A DNA stretch of 64,000 bases, from positions 62,001-126,000 of the forward strand of contig MDYQ01000006.1 of the NCBI GenBank assembly GCA_003024175.1. The letters are read 5' to 3'. The DNA comes from Planoprotostelium fungivorum. Lineage: Eukaryota; Evosea; Variosea; Cavosteliida; Cavosteliaceae. Positions 56,825 through 64,000 of this stretch are shown in pieces. A program made the translations under genes and the position numbers. How positions within the stretch are numbered: the first letter of the stretch is position 1; each line of letters opens with the position of its first letter. The notes under the pieces were generated by a model. The model was not told where the DNA came from, searched no databases, and saw only the letters and a program-made list of their open reading frames with translations.

Positions 56825-57115
56825 TTTTCTGTTCTGTTTTGTCCCCACGTGTTCCTGTTGTTGAACAAAACTGTTGCTTGTACAATCATTTGAGAAGAAA
56901 TTACGAAAACATTCCAAAGTACAGTTTACAACGGCATCTTTGTGAGTGTGTTCTCGTCTGTCATTCTCCTTTGAGAGGTATCCCTCGATGAGGCACTGCT
57001 GGTTATCAACTGATCGTTCTATTTATAATCATTGATAAGTCGAGTATCTGATACAGCGTTGTAGGATACAGGTCTACAATTAGTCAAATCACGGGGTCGC
57101 AGAGAAGGAAGACGT

Positions 57116-58839
57116 ATGACGGGCCGATCGAGCTCCGATTTGAGCAAGCTGATGCGGCCTCGACAGAACCCGTTACCTTCTGATGGCCAACCTGGCTGGT
57201 CAGAATGGTTTTCCATGTTATCTCCAAAGATGACGAGAAGAAGCGAAGAGAGTGACTCGCCTCAGATCATGGCTCTATCGCCTGATATCACGGGGATCAT
57301 TCACAGGTCACATCAATCAGATGACGATGGCGATCTATTACCCACGACTAACGGAGGGACGATCCCCAACACAATATCATCCAATCTATTATTTGGCGTT
57401 CTCGATCTCAGTCAGTTCTTACCACGGACACAATTCCTGATTTGCGTCTTTGGAATCTTTGGTTTCTTCTTGCCGTATGGATTATTACAGGTATTTCATC
57501 ATCTCTTCTCGCAATCCAATGCATCATCACGAACGATTGTCATCTGCTTTGATGATGACGTCTACCTCAGGAACGATTGTTTCGACTCCAAGACTTTCAC
57601 TACGGTTTATTCATCACCTTCTTACAATATGTCACATATCTCATGTTATCCTACACGGAACGTCAATTGACTGGTGATACGATAGCGAGGTGAATCTTCA
57701 TGCTATCATCATAGGTTCGATCGCAGGGGATCATCCATCTCGTAAGATCACCATCACCCTTGACACGAGATCACAGGGCCAAATGGACCGATTACGCAAA
57801 GATCTCAGTCTTTATCGTTTCTTCTCTCGCTCTGTCGAACCTCTCACTCAGTTATCTCAGTTTTCCAACAAAAGTTTTATTCAAAGTGCGAACGAGATCT
57901 CCTCATCGCATCATCATCACGATGCTCACACATCGACAGTCATCCAAGATCATCCCACTCATGTTGGTGGGCAGATTCTTCTTTGGAAAGAGATACACTT
58001 TCATGCAGTACATCGCTTCCGTTCTACTCTTACTGTCTGTCATTCTCTTCTCCCTGGGTGACGCCGCCATCCGTGACAATCCGGTCGTGATCGGTGAGAT
58101 CATCATCAAGTGATGACGATTGAAGAGAGGATAGGAGTCTTATTGCAATGCTGCTCGATCGCTTGTGAATCGATGGGACAGAACCTGCAAGATGCAGTGA
58201 TGTCGAGATATCATTGTACGGAGAGGGAGATGGTGATTTCTTCATCGCATCATCGCGATCACGACGATCACTGTCACATTGTTCATCGTGATGAGATGGA
58301 CGACGAGATTCACACTTTCAGATCTTCTATCAATCGATGATCGGTGCTCCTCTCGTCTGCACGGGTCTCATCGTCACCGGCCTACTCTTCCCCGCTCTCA
58401 CTTACAGTCGTCAAGTTCCTCAAGTCTATTACCTCACATTCGTATCCTCTTACTCTTCTCTCTCTCACGTCCAGACTTGACTCTCACAAAGATGATCGCC
58501 CTGTGTGGTTATGCGGGTGGAATGTTTGCTCTCAACATCACGAGGACTTGTGGTATATTCGTGACGGTTACGGTTGGAACGTGTAGGAAACTGATGACCA
58601 TCGTACTCTCCTTCTTGGTCTTTCCTAAACCTTTCTTATTGACTTACCTCTTTGCGGGTGAGAAGAGGATGACTCGATCATCATCTGATGAGACGAACGT
58701 AGGTCTCTTCTCTGTCTCTGGAATCTTTTTAAACATTTACGCGAAGAATCAGAAAGAATGTGATGATGCGATCAGGAGGATCTTTTCGTCTAGAAATTCG
58801 GGGATGAAACAAAGTTCTATGGGAAGGATCAATGTGTGA
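57116..58839 (+). CDS. nucleotide-sugar/PAPS transporter, SLC35B2/B3-like
   Basis: ATG 57116 opens a polar N-terminal tail of about 95 residues (MTGRSSSDLSKLMRPRQNPL). About ten membrane segments follow in many exons: FLICVFGIFGFFLPYGLLQ, YGLFITFLQYVTYLMLSY, ISVFIVSSLALSNLSLSYLS, FPTKVLFKSAKTIPVMLVGR, FFFGKRYTFMQYIASVLLLL, VLLQCCSIACESMGQNLQDA, TCGIFVTVTVGTCRKLMTIV and LSFLVFPKPF. The blocks LSYLSFPTKVLFK, IPVMLVG.FFFGKRY and TVTVGTCRKLMTIVLSFLVF match the SLC35B2/B3 carriers, which bring PAPS, the sulfate donor, into the Golgi. The tail ends IYAKNQKECDDAIRRIFSSR..., TGA 58837-58839. Paralogue choice is uncertain, because related carriers (UDP-Gal/GlcNAc, SLC35B1/B4) share much of this pattern. 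Confidence 0.85.
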
Positions 58840-59102
58840 GCGAGGGAAGAAGAGGGAAATCATTCTCGTGTGTAGACGGGTGGTTCGATCGTGGATGAAT
58901 CGATCAGGATGAGGAAATGAAAAGAATGAAAGATGGCGTCTGTGTAGTCTTTTATAATTTAGATGAATCGTTTCTCGCGTTCGTCATTGATGATGCTGAT
59001 GTCTGAAATGTTGTGGGATGAGAGTGATCACAACGTCCGAATCAGGCAGGGCCTTAGAAAACGGAGATGGTTCACAAAATAAATGGCTGTTTTTTTCAAT
59101 AA

Positions 59103-59160
59103 AGGCGACAGCAGTGAGGTTTGGACTCACGCGCCGTATCGTTCCATTTTACGTCCTGTC
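59103..59160 (-). pseudogene. truncated tRNA-Ser copy (3' part)
   Basis: On the minus strand CGTGAGTCCAAACCTCACTG followed by CTGTC (59107-59131) matches the T arm and 3' acceptor of tRNA-Ser at 59401, with one T-loop change (TCC for TTC). The middle is missing. A GACAGGA at the far end (near 59153-59159) may be the remnant of the 5' acceptor GACAGCA, so the whole unit would be about 54 nt instead of 81. Confidence 0.65.
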
Positions 59161-59180
59161 GTATTTTCATTTATGTAAAA

Positions 59181-59230
59181 AGACGACAGCAGTGAGGTTT
59201 GAACTCACGCCCTCCCGGATCTGGACGGGA
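59181..59230 (-). pseudogene. truncated tRNA-Ser copy (3' part) with terminator
   Basis: The T arm and acceptor (59186-59209) are identical to the full gene, and the identity continues past the 3' end through GTCTTTTT, the terminator. Upstream of the T arm the sequence diverges (CCCGTCCAGATCCGGGAGGG on the minus strand), which can form its own short stem. The 5' half of a tRNA is absent. Confidence 0.65.
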
Positions 59231-59400
59231 AATATATGTCATCTACAATGATAAAAGTCCGAATAGTCGAAAAATGGGATTATCATATGAAACGCTAGCG
59301 GTATTAATTCCAAAAAATTCATAACATGAAAGATGACGTTGAATAGCATTGGATGATTGTGTCGAAGGAGATTAAGTGCCCCTCTTACGAGGCAAAAAGA

Positions 59401-59481
59401 CGACAGCAGTGAGGTTTGAACTCACGAATCCGAAGATAGTAGATTTCAAGTCTACCGCCTTAACCACTCGGCCATGCTGTC
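59401..59481 (-). tRNA. tRNA-Ser (TGA)
   Basis: Type II tRNA on the minus strand. Acceptor GACAGCA/TGCTGTC, D arm TGGCCGAGTGGTTAAGGC, anticodon stem GTAGA/TCTAC with loop CTTGAAA (anticodon TGA), a long variable arm (TATCTTCGGATTC region), and T arm GTGAG TTCAAAC CTCAC. G discriminator, no intron, T-run terminator after it. Confidence 0.95.
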
Positions 59482-59599
59482 TTGGTGTTTCGAATCCAGT
59501 AAATTACGAATGTTTCATATATGTAAGCCAGTATATAGCACTACATGGAATATTCCACAAATATGGTGACATGATGGAATGAAGAGAAACACCATCGTC

Positions 59600-59835
59600 A
59601 TCAGCAGAACACTGAATCTTCTGTTCTTCGCCAGATCGATGCAAAGACATTCGGTGGCAAACGCAAATTTTGCGGGAAACAGTATCTCCGGTGAAGGACA
59701 AGGAGGAACCATCAGCATCTCTGGCTATTACCATCGACATCACCAACAACACTTTCGCATATAACCATGCAAAGTCAGGAGGAGGTGCTGTCTATGTACA
59801 AGGAAAGTCGTCTTCCTTAGATTACCCAAAAGTTC
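59600..59835 (+). pseudogene. decayed fragment of a beta-helix receptor-kinase ectodomain
   Basis: Two open stretches in different frames read VANANFAGNSISGEGQGGTI (then SISG) and IDITNNTFAYNHAKSGGGAV (then YVQGKSSS). They correspond in order to IANATFSGNVILATGQGGAI and IEFTNNTFLGNSAKSGGGAV in the receptor kinase at 44950-45120. Relative to that gene the fragment has a net loss of bases between the two blocks (after SISG), so the frame changes. There is no start, signal peptide, membrane helix or kinase nearby. It abuts the stop of the DUF1295 gene. It is most simply a broken partial duplicate of this gene or of a paralogue. Confidence 0.65.
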
Positions 59836-59877
59836 AATGTGTGGTGAGTGATGCACACGACATGTTCTTTATCAGCA

Positions 59878-61255
59878 TCATTCGTCTTTGCTCTTGGAAG
59901 AGAACCACGGGATGATCCTAGAGGTTGTCTTCTGGTATTGCAAGTAGGCAGGGTACTTCTGCGAGCTGATGTACTCGGTCAGTGGTGTGCTTCCCTGGAA
60001 GACCAGGGTCAGCAGGAGGACACCGATGGCGCTCCAGTTCAAGATTCCACCTGACAACTGTCACCCAACAGATTTCATCGAAATTTCACCGTGACGGAAG
60101 CCGTGAGCAGGTGAATCAGGTATGAAGCCGTGGTGGGTCTGATGACGTCATCGATCGATTCATCTCAATTGTAGATCGACTCACCCAGAGTGCAGAGATG
60201 GAGAAGAGGTAGAAGGTCCACCATATTGACATCTCACAGAAGAAATTTGGATGTCTGCTGTAGCGGAACAGGCCAGTGGTGGAGAAGCCCCTCTGTCGTG
60301 AAGTCAGTTGAAGTTTGAGATTTGAATCTCCCGCCTTGTAGTCGCCCGTCAGGGCCCGTCCACTGTCCTTGAGTCTGTACTTTTCGGTTTGGAATCTGTG
60401 AGATGTCAGGTGATCGACTGTGACGATCGTGTGCAATGACGATGATGGATCACATGTATTGCTGCTCATCGGCTACAGTCTCGATCACTACGAGGGTCAA
60501 GAAGAGTGTCGCAGAGAATACGTCCAACGTATTGATGTGTGGGTTGAGGTGTCTCGTCTGATGATGATCCATCACGATCGATGCAGAAGGTGATCGATCT
60601 CACTTGATAAGCAAAGAAGGCAGGAAGAGCCAGGAAGTAGAGGAGATAGTGTTGGAACGTGGCAACAAAGGTCCAGTTCAACAGGCGGAGGAGTAGAGGA
60701 TGGAACCTAGCTCTCAACCACGGCCATCTGTCAACGATTCAGTGATGGATGATAGAAGAAGAGAGCCACCTGTAATCTTCTTCGGTGAGACTGTATCCTC
60801 CACGTCTGAAGAGGTGTTAGAGATGTCTTCGAGAGATGATATGGATAAATGGGATCCACCTGGCGAAGTTGAAGGTCAACCGAGCACCCCAGACGATTGT
60901 TACCAGGGACATTAGAGCTAATCTGGGATGAACGTGTCCATAATCCTCCAAGGTGGCCCTGATGGTGAAATAGATCACGTAGGAAGGAGGTAGAACGGAC
61001 CACAACTTGTCTGATGAATCTTAGATGCGCAATGTGAATCTGGATCATAGATATCATACCAACGTAAGAAAGATGGCCAGTGATCTCGGATAGGATGAGT
61101 GTGAGAATGGCCAAGATCGTTGCGAATAAGAAGGTAGATGAAAGAGCATCGTGTGTGTCTTGTAACGCCAACGGATCATTTGCAATCGCCAGAAAAGTCC
61201 CAGTGACGTTGGCCAGCGCCGTTTGAGCCGATAGGAAGGGAACTAGTTCGGTCAT
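59878..61255 (-). CDS. DUF1295 / steroid 5-alpha-reductase-like membrane enzyme
   Basis: ATG 61255 gives MTELVPFLSAQTALANVTGT. Several membrane segments follow (FLFATILAILTLILSEITG, VLPPSYVIYFTIRATLED). The family blocks are LMSLVTIVWGARLTFNFARW, then GGYSLTEEDYRW, and the NADPH-end motif LFRYSRHPNFFCEMSIWWTF. It closes with GVLLLTLVFQGSTPLTEYIS, KYPAYLQYQKTTSRIIPWF and TGA at 59878-59880. DUF1295 proteins belong with steroid 5-alpha reductases and isoprenylcysteine methyltransferases, and act in the ER or other internal membranes on lipid substrates. The true substrate is unknown. Six or so short introns are present, one carrying CAATTGTAGATCGACTCACC (60167-60186, plus strand), a variant of the shared intron word. 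Confidence 0.85.
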
Positions 61256-61408
61256 GATCGATCCTTATGTGTTCGATTGCGACTGTTCTCGATGGAGAAG
61301 TTGGGAAATGAGCTGACTCATCTTCCGATTTTTGAAGTCCAAATCGGAATAATGGTAAGCCATGCGATATGAAGTATATTGCCACCACAATCGCTACGGC
61401 ACCACATC

Positions 61409-61480
61409 GCCTCTATGGCTCAATGGAACAGCGCTTGGCTACGAACCAAGAGATTCTGGGTTCGATCCCCAGTAGAGGCT
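61409..61480 (+). tRNA. tRNA-Arg (ACG), copy 3
   Basis: Identical to the copies at 33576 and 56753 over 72 bases, including the ACATC before and the T-run after. It lies between the DUF1295 gene and the UBR E3 gene. Confidence 0.95.
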
Positions 61481-61625
61481 TTTTCTCTTCCCTTTTGTCT
61501 GCCACAGCAGAGACTTCACCGTTCTCATGCTCACCTCTACCAGGTTGTTCTTTATCGACGGTGGTGAAAGTTCTTTAGAAGATGAGTTTGTCGCACACAG
61601 ATGAAGAGGGCTGTAAGACAAACTT

Positions 61626-64000
61626 TTATGTGAACTCTTGCAGGAGACTCTCAGACAGAGCCGAACTCCAATCAGCCTGATGCGAGATGAGAAGAGCGGC
61701 CAGCTGCTCGTATCTCTCTTGGTTCAAGAAGAGCGGCCTTCCTCTGTACAGATCCACATCCTCTTCTCCGTGCTCATCCTGTTCCTCATCAGCTTCCATC
61801 ATCATCATCATCAATCACCAGATACGGACTCCCCCAAATGGAGAATCGGACGTGACCCCTGTGTGCAGCCCGGTCGATCCAAACTTGACTGGATTTAGGG
61901 TTTAGATACACTCCGATGTCACCGAGGCAGGGAGACAGGTGCTATAGACGTTCAGCTTCGAATGTGCCTGCGTGTGTCACCTCTTCGCATTCGATGGATC
62001 CACAGATGAGGCAGATGTAACGACGGGAACTGTTGTGACCGAATCCGCAGTGCTTGCAGCGGAGACTGCCGTATTTCTGGAGGAGTTCTGCGTAGGAATC
62101 TGGTAGGCGGATGAGAGTGAATGGGACAGATGGGGCCGTCATGGGAATGATCTCCTAGACATGTTTAGATCATTCATCGTCATGATGATGATGATCGTGA
62201 TGATGATGATGATCACCTGCTCTGTGTCTTGTCTGAGTCTGGCGAGCCATCGATTTCTCAATTGTCCCAGGGGTTTCTCCATTGACATGTTCTGTATGGC
62301 ATCTTGCAACGAGGGGAGACACAGGTATCTCGTCAGGGTGGAGAACTGCTCCACAGGTGCTCCTTGGTTCATCATCCACGGGATCATCTTCTGATCGAAT
62401 CCACTGTACAGCAGTATGGCAGATGCTCTCAAAAAGGGTAGCATCACCTCCTGTGCGTACTGTACGCAGTTGGGCGACAGCCTTTCCAATTTCGATTGAC
62501 TCGGCACGGCTAAATAGTCCGTGATGTTTTTCCGGCAGGCCAGGTCTTCTTCAGTGGATGGAATAGCGGTGGGATCAATCTTTTGGTCCTCCGATAGGTG
62601 TGATATTCCAACGAGTGTCTGTCACATTGAGTTCACGTACGTAGGTTGCGCATCGACCCACTTGAATGACGAGTGCGTGATAGAAGGTCGATAGAATTCT
62701 GTGAAAATTCTGGAACAGCGTATACGTCTGCGGCCAAGCGACCACGGTGCAGATCATGCAGGAGAACAGGTCACGTGACAGCAGCGGCTGCTTCATCTCG
62801 ACTTCCTCTGCACCCGGTCAGTCCCAATTCCGTCCGTTCCAAATTGACTCACCGTCTTCCACCTTCTCGCCCCTCAGACACCTCCACAAGTTTTCGTTCC
62901 TGATTCTGATCTCTTCCTCTCCTCCCTTCATCCTCTCGTGTGTCATGGCCAATCCACAGTACAACAGAGCTTTGATCTGTCTCATACAATTGTTATCCAG
63001 CTGCTGCCACACGATCGACTTGTCTTCTCCCTTCTTTCTCAGCGTGATCTCGGTGCAGACGATCGTGTTGCTGATGGTGGACCACAAGGAAAAGAGAGAG
63101 CGGTAGGCGGGACGCTCGGCAACGATGGCGTTGCGCTGCTGCCCGGCCTCGCTGAGGGACCGAACAAAATCGGACAATGCCTCGGACAATTGTGGAGTGA
63201 GCTCGAAGAGGTTCTGTTCCCTGTGGGGGTGAGAAGTCGTGGAGAATTCGAGTTACGTACTGGTAGGTGGTAGAGGGTGGGTTGTCGATGAGTTCTCGGA
63301 TGGAATTGGCGGGAATCTTTTCTTCTCTGACGGGTTCTTCGAGGGGTAGATCGGGTTGTCCCTGGGAACGTTCGGTACGTACACGGGTGGAAATCTCGAT
63401 GAAAACTCACGGCAAAGAGGAGGTTCTGTATGGGAATGATGGGCGTCAGCGAATTTGCGATTCTCCTGCACATGAGACACAAGAACTCGTGCTGTGATGA
63501 CGTCATCACACGTCATCCATCTACAACTCACCGCGTCTTGTATGTCGATGACTCCCTCTCCTTCGAACGGATTACCCTGCGTCAGTCTTCCCAAAAGGGA
63601 GCTGCTGTACGTTGCCAAGCAGTCCTTGTGTACAACGTGGCCGCAGTGTTGAGTGTTCGTATACATTCCTTTGAACAAGTTGAGAGGTCCGCTGATAGAA
63701 GGTGAAGCAATCTTCTGCAGCTGTAAAATGCTCTCGATCTGTTCCTTGACTTTTCTTAGCAGCTCCACCATGCGGGGGTCCTCGCGGTGGCGGGAAGATT
63801 CGATGTCTCGTTGTAGAGCGTCGGAATAATCTTTCATACCGGCCAATTGCTCGAGGACAGACTCGATGAATTCGTCTTGAATGTTCGGCTCGTATTGTCC
63901 GTTATTCTCCGTGAAATAAATGTTCCGGAAGCTGCCCCGATCAATTTTCCGAAATCTCCGTGACATTTCACTCACTGGGTCATGTCATCGGAAGAATGTC
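61626..64000 (-). CDS. UBR-family E3 ubiquitin ligase, C-terminal part (5' end outside window)
   Basis: A minus-strand gene entering from the right edge. Exons encode a helical segment (DEFIESVLEQLAGMKDYSDA), then a large RING-H2: NTQHCGHVVHKDCLATYSSS near 63625 and, across an intron that holds GTGATGACGTCATCAC (63490-63505 region), EFLCLMCRRIANSLTPIIPI. This matches UBR1/2 (SCGHVMH..CW..Y, ...CPLCK...N..IPIIP). Helical UBLC-type sequence follows: LWSTISNTIVCTEITLRKKG, IKALLYCGLAMTHER, LPFLRASAILLYSGF. Then a zinc-type block, LPDSYAELLQKYGSLRCKHC...YICLICGSIEC, and the ending DLYRGRPLFLNQERYEQL...SLLQEFT, TAA 61626-61628. UBR ligases read N-degrons or other degradation signals. The UBR box itself would lie outside the window, so N-degron recognition cannot be judged. 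Confidence 0.87.

Larger units (their letters stand above)
58840..59400. other. spacer with tRNA-Ser fragments
   Basis: 560 bp between the transporter gene and tRNA-Ser. It contains two truncated tRNA-Ser copies (listed separately) and an AT-rich remainder (59240-59390). An ATCTACAATG word lies at 59240-59249, outside any intron that I can identify. Confidence 0.5.

Noticed and set aside
9940-63505. TGACGTCA words as CRE/CREB-type transcription factor sites
   Set aside because: They sit inside introns, mostly next to the donor site, and not upstream of genes. A splicing or intron-origin explanation fits the position better.
1-64000. Mobile elements with coding capacity, CRISPR arrays, bacterial operons
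   Set aside because: No transposase, reverse transcriptase, capsid or Cas-like protein and no spaced direct repeats were seen. Spliced genes and tRNAs throughout show nuclear eukaryotic DNA.

Overview
The window is nuclear DNA from a gene-dense, intron-rich unicellular eukaryote. It holds about 23 protein-coding genes, mostly 50 to 800 bp apart. They are cut into short exons by tiny introns (typically 35-60 bp, usually GTGAG...CAG), and TAA, TAG and TGA all serve as stops. The gene set (Lvs/neurobeachin-type BEACH protein, receptor-type kinases of tyrosine-kinase-like form, a class 3 lipase, LIM, MOB and TBC proteins, several glycogen-binding domains) fits an amoebozoan protist, perhaps a protosteloid or variosean amoeba. 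That placement is an inference from gene style, not a proof.

Layout. 0-4.2 kb: a coiled-coil protein leaving the left edge and a leucine-rich-repeat protein. 4.3-6.6 kb: a MOB kinase activator and the cytosolic Fe-S scaffold ATPase NUBP2/Cfd1. 6.8-10.5 kb: a head-to-head pair, a dual-specificity phosphatase with a glucan-phosphatase-type active site and a tail-anchored protein with two glycogen-binding (CBM48) domains. 10.5-12.8 kb: no convincing gene, then tRNA-Thr. 13.2-17.4 kb: a short-chain dehydrogenase, a LIM protein and an EXPERA/EBP-like membrane protein. 17.8-23.2 kb: an unknown protein and a USP37-like deubiquitinase. 23.3-30.8 kb: one large BEACH-WD40 gene on the minus strand. 31-38 kb: COX6B, a TraB-domain protein, tRNA-Arg, a TBC protein that appears to run into a CBM20 domain, and a NEK-type kinase. 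38.9-40.1 kb: a secreted lipase. 40.5-56.6 kb: two large single-pass receptor kinases with different ectodomains, with a WD40 protein between them. 56.7-64 kb: two more tRNA-Arg copies, a PAPS-type nucleotide-sugar transporter, tRNA-Ser with two truncated copies, a DUF1295 reductase, and a UBR-type E3 ligase leaving the right edge.

The most unusual signal is not a protein. Dozens of introns, in otherwise unrelated genes on both strands, carry the word ATCTACAAC or its reverse complement, often both so that the intron can fold into a hairpin. A subset shares a longer core, CATCTACAACCCGCCA, inside 40-43 bp introns. This looks like a family of very short introner-like elements, or a conserved intron-folding or recognition signal. 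A second palindrome, GTGATGACGTCATCAC, often starts at the 5' splice site.

Other points of interest are a GPS-motif (adhesion-receptor type) ectodomain on a probable pseudokinase, a TBC-CBM20 gene model, three glycogen-linked genes in one window, TAA stop codons embedded in AATAAA, and a decayed local copy of a receptor-kinase ectodomain. No virus-like element or CRISPR array was seen.
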